A DNA stretch of 64,000 nt from Cellulomonas flavigena DSM 20109 (GCF_000092865.1 NC_014151.1:1736001-1800000), one strand, 5' to 3'. Counted from the first letter of the stretch, positions 46,536-56,044 are shown. Numbers and translations: made by a program. The notes: a model not told the origin generated them from the letters alone.

Positions 46536-46814
46536 GTGGAGCTGATCACCGGACTGCTGTACCTGGTCGTCCTCGCGTTCTTCCTGCTGCTGCTGGTCCG
46601 TCTCGTGCTCGACTGGGTGCAGGTCTTCGCCCGTGACTGGCGTCCGAGCGGCGTCGCCCTCGTCGTGGCGGAGATCACCTACACGGTGACGGATCCGCCG
46701 CTGCGCGCGCTGCGTCGGGTGCTGCCGCCCGTGGGGATCGGTTCGATCCGCCTGGACCTGGCGTTCCTGGTGCTCGCGCTGACGTGCTCGCTCCTGCTCT
46801 CGATCCTGCGATGA
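46536..46814 (+). CDS. YggT family membrane protein (YlmG-like)
   Basis: A 92-residue protein with two membrane segments (about 7-27 and 72-90) joined by a loop with the family motif TDPPLRALRRVLPPVGIG. YggT/YlmG proteins sit between sepF and divIVA in Gram-positives and influence septum or nucleoid placement; mechanism is unclear. It starts three bases after the sepF stop. Confidence 0.9.
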   Translation: MELITGLLYLVVLAFFLLLLVRLVLDWVQVFARDWRPSGVALVVAEITYTVTDPPLRALRRVLPPVGIGSIRLDLAFLVLALTCSLLLSILR

Positions 46815-46991
46815 CGTCCGCCAGGCGCGAACGACACGCCGGGTAGTGCGTCGCGACACGCCGCGCTCAGCACGTGGCGCCGGAGTGTCGGGAGGCGTGC
46901 GCCGCCCGGATTCTCCGCTACCGTGGCCCGAGGCGGTCGGTGGACTGACTGCCGCCGGCCTTAGCCAGTACGACCGACAGAGGTGACGACG

Positions 46992-47666
46992 ATGGCACTG
47001 CTCACCGCAGACGACGTCCTGAACAAGAAGTTCCAGGCGACGAAGTTCCGGGAAGGCTACGACCAGGACGAGGTCGACGACTTCCTGGACGAGGTCGTCA
47101 ACACCCTGCGGGACCTCCAGGGCGAGAACGACGACCTGAAGACGAAGCTGGCCGCAGCCGAGCGTCGCATCGCCGAGCTGAGCCGGGCCGGCGCGCAGCA
47201 GCCCGCCCCGGCGCCGAAGCCGGAGCCGGTGCCCGAGCCGGCCCCGGTGCCCGCGCCCGCCCCGGCGCCGGCCCTGGTGCAGCCCCCGGTCCCCGCCGCC
47301 ACCGCCCCGGTGCGCGGCAACGAGCCCGAGTCGGCCACCGGCATGCTCGCCCTGGCCCAGAAGCTGCACGACGACTACGTCCGCAGCGGCCAGGAGGAGT
47401 CCGACCGCCTCATCAACGAGGCGAAGACGCGGGCGAACCGCATCGTGCGGGAGGCCGAGGAGACGTCGCAGCGCACGCTCGGGCAGCTCGAGCAGGAGCG
47501 ATCGCTGCTCGAGCGCAAGATCGACGAGCTGCGCGTCTTCGAGCGCGACTACGGGACGCGTCTGAAGAGCTACCTGGAGAACCTCCTGGGCGACCTCGAG
47601 AACCGCGGCAACGCCCTGCCGCCGCGCTCGGGCAGCCAGCCCGTACCGGAGAGCCAGAGCATCTGA
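46992..47666 (+). CDS. divIVA: Polar growth / septum protein DivIVA (Wag31-like)
   Basis: DivIVA binds curved membrane and directs polar or septal growth in actinobacteria. The 224-residue protein has the lipid-binding N-domain (LTADDVLNKKFQATKFREGY, then DQDEVDDFLDEV), coiled coil 1 (about 35-66), a Pro/Ala linker (about 70-105) and coiled coil 2 (about 120-205). AGAGGTGA is 6 bases before ATG 46992. It closes the dcw cluster, followed by a strong terminator. Confidence 0.95.
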   Translation: MALLTADDVLNKKFQATKFREGYDQDEVDDFLDEVVNTLRDLQGENDDLKTKLAAAERRIAELSRAGAQQPAPAPKPEPVPEPAPVPAPAPAPALVQPPVPAATAPVRGNEPESATGMLALAQKLHDDYVRSGQEESDRLINEAKTRANRIVREAEETSQRTLGQLEQERSLLERKIDELRVFERDYGTRLKSYLENLLGDLENRGNALPPRSGSQPVPESQSI

Positions 47667-47671
47667 CCCGG

Positions 47672-47715
47672 GACGACGCCGCCGAGGACGCGTGCCTGTC
47701 CTCGGCGGCGTCGTC
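47672..47715 (+). terminator. Terminator after divIVA
   Basis: GACGACGCCGCCGAGGAC (47672-47689) pairs perfectly with 47698-47715 around an 8-base loop, five bases after the stop. Confidence 0.88.
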
Positions 47716-47846
47716 ATGCCTGTCGGCATCGTGCGCCGGCGGCGCTGGACATCGTCGCGACGCTCCGGCGGCCGTCCGCTGCCCGTCGGGGCGCGCCCGC
47801 AGGTCCCCGCGGCGTGTCGCGCCACCGGCGTGCCCGGTGCGTGCTG

Positions 47847-47875
47847 TTGTGCCCGGACGCAGACGCGCATACAGT
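47847..47875 (+). promoter_or_regulatory. Promoter of the DksA/TraR-type gene
   Basis: TTGTGC (47847-47852), 17 bases, TACAGT (47870-47875), 28 bases before the start codon. Confidence 0.65.
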
Positions 47876-47903
47876 CGCGGCACTCGAGACGGGGGGAACG
47901 TCC

Positions 47904-48362
47904 GTGACCATGAACGACGCACTGAGCACACTGACGATGGGGTCCGACGAGCGAGCGGGGGCACTGGCTGCCGTCCTGCCCGTGCGGGACGGCGAGGTGC
48001 CGTGGACCCGGGACGAGGTGGACGAGGTCGCCGGCGAGCTCGCTGCCGACCGTGAGCGGCTGGCCGCCGAGCTGGCCGCGGCCGACGCCGAGCTGTCCGA
48101 CCTGCTGCGCAACTCCGGCGACGGGGCGGGCGACGACCAGGCCGACTCCGGCTCGTCCGCGCTCGAGCGCGAGCACGAGCTGACGCTGGTGAACAACACG
48201 CGCGACCTGCTGGACCAGACCGTGCACGCGCTGGACCGGCTCGCGGCCGGTACGTTCGGCGTGTGCGAGTCCTGCGGGCAGGCGATCGGCAAGGCGCGCC
48301 TGCAGGCGTTCCCGCGCGCGATGCTGTGCGTGACGTGCAAGCAGCGCGAGGAGCGTCGCTGA
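47904..48362 (+). CDS. DksA/TraR-type zinc finger protein
   Basis: The 152-residue protein has a long helical region (about 25-110, the coiled coil) and a C-terminal zinc finger with C121, C124, C142 and C145 (CESCGQ, CVTCKQ). The family binds the RNA polymerase secondary channel; the DxxDxA tip motif of E. coli DksA is not obvious here, so it may be a divergent member. GTG 47904 has GGGGGGAA 5 bases upstream; ATG 47910 is an alternative. Confidence 0.85.
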   Translation: MTMNDALSTLTMGSDERAGALAAVLPVRDGEVPWTRDEVDEVAGELAADRERLAAELAAADAELSDLLRNSGDGAGDDQADSGSSALEREHELTLVNNTRDLLDQTVHALDRLAAGTFGVCESCGQAIGKARLQAFPRAMLCVTCKQREERR

Positions 48363-48370
48363 GGCGCCCG

Positions 48371-48385
48371 TAGACTCCTGCGGTG
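48371..48385 (+). promoter_or_regulatory. Leaderless-type promoter of lspA
   Basis: TAGACT (48371-48376) is followed by six bases and GTG 48383. Confidence 0.6.
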
Positions 48386-49042
48386 CCCACGACGGACGAC
48401 GCGACAGCCCTGCCCGACGACCGTTCGTCGTCCGCCGCACCCGCGGCGGACGACGCGGCCGTCGCCGTGACCGGCGGTGTCCCGCCGGAGCGGCGCCGAC
48501 GCCTGGTCCGCGGGCTGTTCGCGCTCACCACGGTCGTGCTCGTGGTCGACCAGCTCACCAAGGTGTGGGCGGTCGCCGCGCTCGAGCCGCGCGAGCGCAC
48601 GCCGCTGCTCGGTGACCTCCTCGGGCTGCAGCTCGTGCGCAACCCGGGCGCGGCCCTGTCGATCGCCACCGGCATGACGTGGGTGCTCACGGTGGTCGCG
48701 GTCGCCGTCGTGGTGGTGATCGTCCGTACCGCCCGCAGGATCGGCTCACCGGGGTGGGCGCTCGCGCTCGGGCTGCTGCTCGGCGGGGCGCTCGGCAACC
48801 TCGTCGACCGCATGCTGCGGGAGCCGGGCCCGTTCCGCGGGCACGTGATCGACTTCCTCGCCTACGGGCGGTTGTTCGTCGGCAACGTCGCCGACATCGC
48901 CATCGTCGTGGCGGCCGTGCTCGTCGTGTGGCTCACGGCGCGGGGCGTGCACGTGGACGGCACGCGCGACGCGCGGACCGGGGGCGACGAACCGGCGCCC
49001 GCGAGCCAGGCGTCCGCGGCGGACGACGGGGGTGCCGCATGA
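48383..49042 (+). CDS. lspA: Lipoprotein signal peptidase
   Basis: LspA cleaves signal peptides of prolipoproteins in the membrane. The 219-residue protein has four membrane segments and the two catalytic aspartates D142 (GNLVDR) and D171 (NVADIAIV), plus NPGAALSI. About 45 extra residues at the N-terminus are polar and disordered, as in many actinobacteria. Its stop overlaps the next gene (ATGA). Confidence 0.94.
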   Translation: MPTTDDATALPDDRSSSAAPAADDAAVAVTGGVPPERRRRLVRGLFALTTVVLVVDQLTKVWAVAALEPRERTPLLGDLLGLQLVRNPGAALSIATGMTWVLTVVAVAVVVVIVRTARRIGSPGWALALGLLLGGALGNLVDRMLREPGPFRGHVIDFLAYGRLFVGNVADIAIVVAAVLVVWLTARGVHVDGTRDARTGGDEPAPASQASAADDGGAA

Positions 49043-49974
49043 GCGGCACGCGCGCGCTGCCGGTCCCGGACGGGCTCGCTGGTGAGCGGGTCGACGCGGC
49101 GCTCGCCCGCCTGCTGGGGCTCTCCCGCACGCGCGCGGCGGAGCTCGCGGCGCAGGGAGCCGTGCGCGTCGACGGTCGCGCCGTGGGCAAGTCCGACCGG
49201 CTCGTCGCCGGATCGTTCCTCGAGGTCGATCTCAGCCTGCCGGTCCCGACCGCACCGGTGGTGGTGCCGGAGCCGGTGCCGGGGATGCGGATCGTGCACG
49301 ACGACGACGACCTCGTCGTCGTCGACAAGCCGGTCGGCGTGGCGGCGCACCCGTCGCCCGGCTGGTCCGGGCCGACCGTGGTGGGCGCGCTCGCGGCGGC
49401 CGGCTACCGCATCTCGACCTCCGGGTCGGCCGAGCGTCAGGGCGTCGTGCACCGGCTCGACGCCGGGACGTCGGGACTCATGGTCGTCGCCAAGAGCGAG
49501 CACGCCTACACGGTGCTCAAGCGTGCGTTCAAGGAGCGCACGGTCGAGAAGGTGTACCACGCGCTCGCACAGGGCCACCCGTCGCCGACGACGGGCACGA
49601 TCGACGCGCCCATCGGCCGGCACCCGTCGTCGGACTGGAAGTTCGCGGTGGTCGCGGACGGCAAGCCGTCGGTGACGCACTACGAGGTGCTCGAGATGCT
49701 GCCCGGCGCCTCGCTCGTCGAGGTGCACCTCGAGACGGGCCGCACGCACCAGATCCGCGTGCACTTCGCCGCGCTGCGGCACAGCCTGGTGGGGGACCTC
49801 ACGTACGGCGCCGACCCGGCCCTCGCAGCGCGTCTGGGCGTCTCGCGGCAGTGGCTGCACGCGGTCCGGCTGGGCTTCGAGCACCCCGCCACGGGTGAGT
49901 GGCTCGAGGTCGCGAGCGACTACCCGGAGGACCTCGTCGCGGCGCTCGAGACGCTCCGCGGCGCGTACGCCTGA
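49039..49974 (+). CDS. RluD-type 23S rRNA pseudouridine synthase
   Basis: The 311-residue enzyme has an S4 domain (about 13-70) and the RluA-family catalytic motif [11 protein letters not shown] with nucleophile D141, then KVYHALAQG and [12 protein letters not shown]. Homology and the lspA neighbourhood point to the RluD group that modifies helix 69; other RluA-family sites cannot be excluded. ATG 49039 overlaps the lspA stop. Confidence 0.92.
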   Translation: MSGTRALPVPDGLAGERVDAALARLLGLSRTRAAELAAQGAVRVDGRAVGKSDRLVAGSFLEVDLSLPVPTAPVVVPEPVPGMRIVHDDDDLVVVDKPVGVAAHPSPGWSGPTVVGALAAAGYRISTSGSAERQGVVHRLDAGTSGLMVVAKSEHAYTVLKRAFKERTVEKVYHALAQGHPSPTTGTIDAPIGRHPSSDWKFAVVADGKPSVTHYEVLEMLPGASLVEVHLETGRTHQIRVHFAALRHSLVGDLTYGADPALAARLGVSRQWLHAVRLGFEHPATGEWLEVASDYPEDLVAALETLRGAYA

Positions 49975-49991
49975 GCGTCGGCGGGGGCACG

Positions 49992-50007
49992 TAGGATCGC
50001 CGGCATG
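49992..50007 (+). promoter_or_regulatory. Leaderless-type promoter of dnaE
   Basis: TAGGAT (49992-49997) is 7 bases before ATG 50005, in a 30-base gap after the pseudouridine synthase. Confidence 0.6.
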
Positions 50008-53000
50008 GCAGCCGGAGGAACCGAGGACCCGTCGTTCGTCCACCTCCACGTGCACAGCGAGTACTCGATGCTCGACGGCGCCGCGCGCATCGGCGAGATG
50101 CTCGACGAGGCCAAGCGCCTGGGTCAGACGGCGATGGCGATCACCGACCACGGTTACCTCTTCGGTGCCTTCGAGTTCTGGCAGAAGGCGACCGAGCGGG
50201 GCATCAAGCCCATCATCGGCGTCGAGGCGTACGTCACCCCCGGCACGAGCAGGTTCGACCAGAACCGCGTGCGGTGGGGTGAGGCCCACCAGGCGGCGGA
50301 CGACGTCTCGGCGCGCGGTGCGTACACGCACCTGACGCTGCTGAGCCGCACGACCGAGGGCATGCACAACCTGTTCCGGATGGGCTCGCTCGCCTCCGTC
50401 GAGGGGCAGATGGGCAAGTGGCCACGCATGGACCGCGAGCTGCTGTCGCGGTACGCCGACGGCCTGATCGCGACGAGCGGCTGCCCGTCGGGCGAGATCC
50501 AGACCCGGCTGCGGCTGGGGCACGTCGACGAGGCGCTGCGCGCCGCGGGCGAGCTGCAGGACATCTTCGGCAAGGAGCACTTCTTCGTCGAGGTCATGGA
50601 CCACGGCCTGGAGATCGAGCGCCGTGTCATCAAGGACCTGCTGCGGATCGCCGAGGGGATCGGTGCGCCGATCGTCGCGACGAACGACCTGCACTACACG
50701 CGTGAGGAGGACGCGCACGCGCACGAGGTGCTGCTCGCGGTGCAGTCCGGTTCGACGCTCGACGAGCCGACCAGCGACCAGGGCGGCAGCCGCTTCGCGT
50801 TCGGCGGCACCGGGTACTACGTGAAGTCGGCGGCGGAGATGCGCCGCACGTGGGCCGAGCTGCCGGAGGCGTGCGACAACACGCTGCTCGTCGCCGAGCA
50901 GTGCGAGGTGAAGTTCAACACCGGCGCCAACTACATGCCGCGCTTCCCCGTCCCGGCGGGCGAGAACGAGGACTCGTGGTTCGTCAAGGAGGTCGAGAAC
51001 GGTCTCCTGCGTCGTTACCACGGCGCGATCCCGGACCACGTGCGCAAGCAGGCGGACTACGAGACGGGCGTCATCACGCAGCTCGGGTTCTCGGGCTACT
51101 TCCTCGTGGTCGCCGACTTCATCAACTGGGCCAAGAAGCAGGGCATCCGCGTCGGGCCGGGCCGTGGCTCCGCCGCCGGGTCGATGGCGTCGTACGCGAT
51201 GGGCATCACCGAGCTCGACCCGCTGGAGCACGGCCTGATCTTCGAGCGGTTCCTCAACCCCGAGCGCGTCTCGTGGCCCGACGTCGACGTCGACTTCGAC
51301 GAGCGCCGGCGCGGGGAGGTCATCCGGTACGTGACGGAGAAGTACGGGGACGACCGGGTCTGCCAGATCGTCACGTACGGCACCATCAAGGCCAAGCAGG
51401 CACTGAAGGACGCGTCGCGCGTGCTGGGCTTCCCGTTCGCCATGGGGGAGAAGCTCACCAAGGCCATGCCGCCGCCCGTCATGGGCAAGGACATCCCGCT
51501 CTCGGGCATGTACGACCCGGAGCACCCGCGCTACGCGGAGGCCGACGAGTTCCGGCAGGTCGTCGCCGCGGACCCCGAGGCGCAGCGCGTGCTGGAGACC
51601 GCGCGTGGCCTGGAGAACCTCAAGCGGCAGTGGGGTGTGCACGCGGCCGGCGTGATCATGTCCAGCGAGCCGCTGCTCGACATCATCCCGATCATGAAGC
51701 GCCCGCAGGACGGCGCGATCATCACCCAGTTCGACCAGCCGGCGTCCGAGTCGCTCGGGCTCATCAAGATGGACTTCCTGGGGCTGCGCAACCTCACGAT
51801 CCTCGACGACGCGCTCGAGAACATCGTGATGAACGGCAAGCCGCCCATTCTCATCGAGGAGGTGGCGCTCGACGATCCTCCGACGTACGAGCTGCTGGGC
51901 CGGGGTGACACCCTGGGGGTCTTCCAGCTCGACGGCGGCCCGATGCGCTCGCTGCTGCGGCAGATGCGCCCGGACAACTTCGAGGACGTCTCCGCCGTCA
52001 TCGCGCTGTACCGCCCCGGCCCGATGGGCATGAACTCGCACACCAACTACGCCCTGCGCAAGAACGGGCTGCAGGAGATCGAGCCGATCCACCCCGAGCT
52101 GGTGGAGCCGCTCGAGGACGTCGTCGGCGTGACCTACGGCCTCATCGTCTACCAGGAGCAGGTGCAGCGCGCCGCGCAGAAGCTCGCCGGCTACTCGCTC
52201 GGGCAGGCCGACCTGCTCCGTCGTGCGATGGGCAAGAAGAAGAAGGAGGTGCTCGACAAGGAGTTCGTGCCCTTCCAGGCGGGCATGCGCGAGCGCGGGT
52301 ACTCCGACGCGGCGATCCAGGCGGTGTGGGACGTGCTCGTCCCGTTCGCGGGCTACGCGTTCAACAAGGCGCACTCCGCGGCGTACGGCGTGGTCTCGTA
52401 CTGGACGGCGTACCTCAAGGCGAACTTCCCGACCGAGTACATGGCGGCGCTGCTCACCAGCGTGCGCGACGACAAGGACAAGTCGGCGCTGTACCTGGGC
52501 GAGTGCCGTCACATGGGCATCACGGTGCTCCCGCCGGACGTGAACTCGTCCTCGGCGAACTTCACGGCCGTGGGCAAGGACATCCGGTTCGGCCTGACGG
52601 CCGTGCGCAACGTCGGCGCCAACGTGGTCGACGCGATCGTCGCGGCGCGCGAGGAGAAGGGCGCGTTCACGTCCTTCACGGACTTCCTCGACAAGGTGCC
52701 CGCGGTGGTCTGCAACAAGCGGACGATCGAGTCGCTCATCAAGGCCGGGGCGTTCGACTCGCTCGGTCACGCGCGCCGGGCGCTGCTGCTGGTGCACGAG
52801 CAGGCGGTCGACGCCGTCATCGACGTCAAGCGCAAGGAGGCGACGGGCCAGTTCGACCTGTTCGCCGACCTCGGTGGCGGCGACGAGACGGGCACGGGCA
52901 TCGCCGTGCAGATCCCGGACCTGCCGGACTGGGACAAGAAGCAGCGGCTGGCGTTCGAGCGGGAGATGCTCGGCCTGTACGTCTCGGACCACCCGCTGTC

Positions 53001-53568
53001 GGGGCTCGAGCACGTGCTGTCGGCGCAGGCGGACGTGTCGATCGCGACGCTCAACGCGGACACCGAGCGACCCGACGGCTCGACCGTCGTCGTTGCCGGC
53101 CTGGTGACGAGCCTGCAGCGCAAGATGTCCAAGCAGGGCAACCCGTGGGCCGCGGTCACGCTCGAGGACATGGAGGGCGGCGTCGAGATCATGTTCTTCG
53201 GCGAGACGTACCTCGCCTACTCGACGGTGCTGGCGGAGGACGCGGTGCTCGTGGTGCGGGGGCGCGTGCGCCGCCGTGACGACACCATGCAGCTGCAGGC
53301 GATGGAGGTGACGATCCCGGACACGTCGCAGGCCGCGGACGCGCCGGTCGTGGTGTCGCTGTCCGAGGGGCGCTGCACGCCGCCCGTCGTGGAGCGGCTG
53401 CGCGAGGTGCTCTCGACGCACCCGGGGGTCACGGAGGTGCACCTGCGCCTGACGAGCCCGGGCCGGGCGGTGGTCATGCGGCTCGACGACGGGCTGCGCG
53501 TCGAGCGCTCGCCGTCGCTGTTCGGTGACCTCAAGGCGTTGCTCGGTCCGAGCTGCCTCGCGAGCTGA
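50005..53568 (+). CDS. dnaE: DNA polymerase III alpha subunit DnaE (replicative)
   Basis: DnaE is the catalytic subunit of the replicase. The 1187-residue protein begins with a PHP domain (HLHVHSEYSMLDG, ITDHGYLFG), then the palm with PDVDVDFD at about 425-432 (catalytic Asp pair), GPGRGSAAGS, FNKAHSAAYG in the fingers, a helix-hairpin-helix region and an OB domain near the C-terminus. Length and intact beta-binding and PHP motifs fit the main replicative copy (DnaE1), not the SOS copy DnaE2, and no LexA box precedes it. A terminator follows. Confidence 0.96.
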   Translation: MAAGGTEDPSFVHLHVHSEYSMLDGAARIGEMLDEAKRLGQTAMAITDHGYLFGAFEFWQKATERGIKPIIGVEAYVTPGTSRFDQNRVRWGEAHQAADDVSARGAYTHLTLLSRTTEGMHNLFRMGSLASVEGQMGKWPRMDRELLSRYADGLIATSGCPSGEIQTRLRLGHVDEALRAAGELQDIFGKEHFFVEVMDHGLEIERRVIKDLLRIAEGIGAPIVATNDLHYTREEDAHAHEVLLAVQSGSTLDEPTSDQGGSRFAFGGTGYYVKSAAEMRRTWAELPEACDNTLLVAEQCEVKFNTGANYMPRFPVPAGENEDSWFVKEVENGLLRRYHGAIPDHVRKQADYETGVITQLGFSGYFLVVADFINWAKKQGIRVGPGRGSAAGSMASYAMGITELDPLEHGLIFERFLNPERVSWPDVDVDFDERRRGEVIRYVTEKYGDDRVCQIVTYGTIKAKQALKDASRVLGFPFAMGEKLTKAMPPPVMGKDIPLSGMYDPEHPRYAEADEFRQVVAADPEAQRVLETARGLENLKRQWGVHAAGVIMSSEPLLDIIPIMKRPQDGAIITQFDQPASESLGLIKMDFLGLRNLTILDDALENIVMNGKPPILIEEVALDDPPTYELLGRGDTLGVFQLDGGPMRSLLRQMRPDNFEDVSAVIALYRPGPMGMNSHTNYALRKNGLQEIEPIHPELVEPLEDVVGVTYGLIVYQEQVQRAAQKLAGYSLGQADLLRRAMGKKKKEVLDKEFVPFQAGMRERGYSDAAIQAVWDVLVPFAGYAFNKAHSAAYGVVSYWTAYLKANFPTEYMAALLTSVRDDKDKSALYLGECRHMGITVLPPDVNSSSANFTAVGKDIRFGLTAVRNVGANVVDAIVAAREEKGAFTSFTDFLDKVPAVVCNKRTIESLIKAGAFDSLGHARRALLLVHEQAVDAVIDVKRKEATGQFDLFADLGGGDETGTGIAVQIPDLPDWDKKQRLAFEREMLGLYVSDHPLSGLEHVLSAQADVSIATLNADTERPDGSTVVVAGLVTSLQRKMSKQGNPWAAVTLEDMEGGVEIMFFGETYLAYSTVLAEDAVLVVRGRVRRRDDTMQLQAMEVTIPDTSQAADAPVVVSLSEGRCTPPVVERLREVLSTHPGVTEVHLRLTSPGRAVVMRLDDGLRVERSPSLFGDLKALLGPSCLAS

Positions 53569-53577
53569 GGCGGTGCG

Positions 53578-53604
53578 CCGACCCTCCCCGTGCGGGAGGG
53601 TCGG
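53578..53604. terminator. Terminator between dnaE and the S4-domain gene
   Basis: CCGACCCTCCC pairs perfectly with GGGAGGGTCGG around CGTGC; the genes converge. Confidence 0.85.
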
Positions 53605-53626
53605 TCGGGCCGCGGCGTCCGGTCGG

Positions 53627-53839
53627 TCAGCCCTCGACGGTCGCGCTCTCGACGCCTGTCGGCAGGTCGACCTCCACGACGTCTCCCGGGCGCAGCTGGC
53701 GTCCTCGGCGCGTCTCGGGCTCTCCGTTGACGGTGACGGCACCGTCGTCGAGCAGGGCACGGGCGTGCCCGCCGGACTCGGCGAGGTTCACGAGCTTGAG
53801 GAACTGGCCGAGGCGGATCGGGTCGTCGCTGCGCGTCAC
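53627..53839 (-). CDS. Small S4-domain RNA-binding protein (YbcJ-like)
   Basis: A 70-residue protein that is almost only an S4 fold: IRLGQFLKLVNLAESGGHAR, then LLDDGAVTVNGEPETRRGRQ and GDVVEV. Such free S4 proteins bind structured RNA; their partner is unknown. GTG 53839 fits the family start; an in-frame ATG at 53857 is possible. It is divergent from the ArsR gene. Confidence 0.85.
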   Translation of the reverse strand: MTRSDDPIRLGQFLKLVNLAESGGHARALLDDGAVTVNGEPETRRGRQLRPGDVVEVDLPTGVESATVEG

Positions 53840-53882
53840 GTGCCCAGTGTGCGGCACCGATCCCTGATCGCGCGATGTTGCC

Positions 53883-53902
53883 TAACCCTTGCGTTATATA
53901 AC
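53883..53902. promoter_or_regulatory. Putative ArsR operator
   Basis: An AT-rich stretch in a very GC-rich region has three alternating half-sites TAAC, GTTA and TAAC: TAACCCTTGCGTTA (53883-53896) overlapping the perfect palindrome GTTATATAAC (53893-53902). It includes a TATATA-like -10 about 25 bases before the ArsR start, fitting autorepression. Confidence 0.6.
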
Positions 53903-53923
53903 CGTCGGCGTAAAGATGGAGCC

Positions 53924-54319
53924 ATGCACCCTCTCGACGCGCTCGGCGACCCCGTCCGTCGTCGCCTCGTGGAGCTCGTCGGCGCAGGCGAGCGTCCCGC
54001 CGGTGAGCTCGCGGCCGCGGTCGGCGCCGAGTTCGGCATCAGTCAGCCCGCCGTCTCGCGTCACCTGCGCGTCCTGCGCGAGGTGGGCCTGGTCGTCGCG
54101 CGCCCGCAGGGGACCGTGCGCCTGTACGCGCTGCGCCCGCAGGCCGTGGACGAGGTCGAGCAGTGGGCCGCTTCCGTCGTGCGGGCCTGGCGGCCCCGGC
54201 TGGACGCGCTCGCCACCGAGGTCGCGCGCGGCCACCGGGAACGGGCGGCGGCGGGCACGGGGAACGGCACGACGGAGCCGGGAACCGGCTCCGACCGACG
54301 GCACGAGGAGGACACGTGA
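53924..54319 (+). CDS. ArsR-family winged-helix regulator
   Basis: The 131-residue regulator has MHPLDALGDPVRRRLVELVG, a winged helix with FGISQPAVSRHLRVLREVGL as recognition helix, and GTVRLYALRP as wing. It has no clear CxC metal site, so it is the metal-independent type found with SRPBCC partners. The adjacent gene overlaps its stop. The long frame beginning at 53525 is antisense and shadow sequence. Confidence 0.9.
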   Translation: MHPLDALGDPVRRRLVELVGAGERPAGELAAAVGAEFGISQPAVSRHLRVLREVGLVVARPQGTVRLYALRPQAVDEVEQWAASVVRAWRPRLDALATEVARGHRERAAAGTGNGTTEPGTGSDRRHEEDT

Positions 54320-54852
54320 GCAGACCCACGGCACCTGGGCCCGGCACCGACGACACGGCAGGCGCCGGTCCGGACGGCACGGTCACCGTCGCGCCCGACG
54401 GCGCGCGCGTCGAGTTCCGCCGCCGCTACGCCACGACGCCCGACGACCTCTGGTCGGCCATGACCGAGCCCGAGCGCGCCCGGCGCTGGCTCGGCGCGCT
54501 GCACGGCGACCTGCGCGTCGGCGGGACCTACGAGCTGCGGATGGGGGAGGACGTGCCCGACGCCGACGACGTCGCGCACGGCGAGGTGCTGGCGTGCGAT
54601 CCGCCGCACGCGCTCGAGCTCACGTGGAGCTTCCCGGGGGAGTCCACGTCGCACGTGCGCGCGCAGGTCGACGCGGACGGGGACGGTGCTGTGCTGACGC
54701 TCGTGCACACCGAGCTGCAGGAGTCCGCCGCGCGCGGGTACGGCGGCGGCTGGCACACGCTGCTCGACCAGCTCGAGGACCACGTCGCGGGCCGGCGAGT
54801 GCGCGCGTGGGACGAGCTCTTCGACGAGCGCGTCGCCCGCTACACGGTGTGA
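54316..54852 (+). CDS. SRPBCC (AHSA1-like) ligand-binding protein
   Basis: The 178-residue protein matches the AHSA1/SRPBCC group (YATTPDDLWSAMTEPERARRWLG, ELTWSFPGE, GGGWHTLLDQLEDHVAG), a cup fold for hydrophobic ligands. About 35 disordered residues precede the fold. ArsR-SRPBCC operons are common; the ligand may relieve repression or be handled by the protein, which is inference. GTG 54316 overlaps the ArsR stop with GAGGAGG upstream. Confidence 0.9.
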   Translation: MSRPTAPGPGTDDTAGAGPDGTVTVAPDGARVEFRRRYATTPDDLWSAMTEPERARRWLGALHGDLRVGGTYELRMGEDVPDADDVAHGEVLACDPPHALELTWSFPGESTSHVRAQVDADGDGAVLTLVHTELQESAARGYGGGWHTLLDQLEDHVAGRRVRAWDELFDERVARYTV

Positions 54853-54915
54853 CCGACGCCCGTTGCACGCCGCGACCGCCGCGCGGACGTCCCGCGCCCG
54901 CGACGTGCGACGCGG

Positions 54916-54921
54916 CCTAGA
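54916..54921. repeat. Left target-site duplication CCTAGA
   Basis: CCTAGA directly flanks the left IS end and is repeated at 56040-56045. Confidence 0.9.
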
Positions 54922-54949
54922 TGTTGCGTCTCATCAGGTTGGTGACACC
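54922..54949 (+). repeat. IS481 left inverted repeat
   Basis: Left terminal repeat; 21 of 28 bases match the right end. Confidence 0.85.
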
Positions 54950-55036
54950 GCGCGGGGCGTGAGCGAGGGGTAGGCCCGCCGGCGGCAGGATGGGAAGTGC
55001 GACCAACACATCCGCGCCGAGAGAGACCTACCCCTC

Positions 55037-56044
55037 ATGAGCCACGCTAACGCCCCGTTGACCCCTGCCGGCAGGCTCCGCCTGGTGCAGCGCTGTCGGG
55101 CCCGTCCGATCGCTCACGTCGCTGCCGAGGCCGGGATCTCCCGACAGTGCCTGTCGAAGTGGAAGGCCCGCTACGACGAGCTCGGCGAGGTCGGGCTGCT
55201 GGACCGTTCCAGCGTCCCGCACGCGAGCCCGACCCAGCTGGACCCGGGCGTCGTCGAGCAGATCGAACGCCTGCGCCGGGAGCACAAGTGGACGGCCCGC
55301 CAGATCCACCTCGAGCTGACCCGCAGCGGGCACCGCGTCTCGCTGGCGACGGTCTCGCGGTGGCTGGTCCGGCTCGGGATCAACCGGCGCCGGGACATCG
55401 ACCCCGACGGGTCCACCAACCGCACCACGGGACGGATCACCGCGCGCTACCCCGGGCACATGGTTCACCTGGACGTGAAGAAGGTCGGACGGATCCCCGA
55501 CGGCGGCGGGTGGCGAGCCCACGGCCGCGGCTCGACGCAGGACAAGGCCGCTCAGCGCGCCAAGACCTCCGGCGCCCGCGCGGGCTACGTCTACCTGCAC
55601 TCCGCGGTCGACGGGTACTCCCGCCTGGCCTACACCGAGCACCTGCCCGACGAGACAGCGGCCACCACGATCGGGTTCTTCCACCGCGCCCGAGCGTTCT
55701 TCGCCGCCCACGGCATCGACCGACTCGTGCGGGTCGTCACCGACAACGGGGCGAACTACAAGGCCACCGCGTTCACCCGCACCGTCCTGGCGACCGCATC
55801 ACGCCACCAGCGCATCCGCCCCCACACGCCCCGGCACAACGGCAAGGTCGAGCGCTACAACCGGATCCTGGCCGAGGAACTCCTCTACGCCCGGGTCTGG
55901 ACCTCCGAAGCCGAACGCGCCGCCGCGATCAAGATCTGGAACGTCCACTACAACTACCATCGCGCTCACACGGCCGCCGGCGACCGACCCCCGGCCTCAC
56001 GCCTGCGAGCAGGCGTCACCAACGTCATGACCCAGAACACCTAG
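55037..56044 (+). CDS. IS481-family DDE transposase
   Basis: The 335-residue transposase has an N-terminal HTH ([20 protein letters not shown]), a second HTH ([20 protein letters not shown]), and an rve integrase core with catalytic D in MVHLDVKK, D in [10 protein letters not shown] and E in [10 protein letters not shown]. It appears intact. The ORF runs through the right inverted repeat into the duplicated target: the last codon ACC uses one IS base and two target bases, and the stop TAG lies wholly in the target CTAG. ATG 55037 has only a weak ribosome site. Confidence 0.94.
   Translation: MSHANAPLTPAGRLRLVQRCRARPIAHVAAEAGISRQCLSKWKARYDELGEVGLLDRSSVPHASPTQLDPGVVEQIERLRREHKWTARQIHLELTRSGHRVSLATVSRWLVRLGINRRRDIDPDGSTNRTTGRITARYPGHMVHLDVKKVGRIPDGGGWRAHGRGSTQDKAAQRAKTSGARAGYVYLHSAVDGYSRLAYTEHLPDETAATTIGFFHRARAFFAAHGIDRLVRVVTDNGANYKATAFTRTVLATASRHQRIRPHTPRHNGKVERYNRILAEELLYARVWTSEAERAAAIKIWNVHYNYHRAHTAAGDRPPASRLRAGVTNVMTQNT
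56012..56039 (-). repeat. IS481 right inverted repeat
   Basis: Right terminal repeat, coding for the end of the transposase. Confidence 0.85.

Larger units (their letters stand above)
54922..56039 (+). mobile_element. Intact IS481-family insertion sequence
   Basis: The 1118-bp element starts TGTTGCGTCTCATC and its other end, read inward on the minus strand, starts TGTTCTGGGTCATG; the first 28 bases of the two ends match at 21 positions, with TTGGTGAC identical. It is flanked by the 6-bp duplication CCTAGA, of the NCTAGN type known for IS481. One full transposase gene is inside. The insertion lies between the SRPBCC gene and hisD. Confidence 0.93.

Noticed and set aside
50005..53568. dnaE as the SOS-induced error-prone copy DnaE2
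   Set aside because: No LexA box precedes it, no imuA/imuB is near, and the length and lspA neighbourhood fit the replicative copy.
48862..53760. A 1632-codon open frame on the minus strand opposite dnaE
   Set aside because: It is antisense to dnaE, whose protein is clearly conserved; such long shadow frames are common at this GC content.
54922..56039. Insertion sequence as a degraded remnant
   Set aside because: Both inverted repeats, a 6-bp duplication and a full DDE transposase are present.
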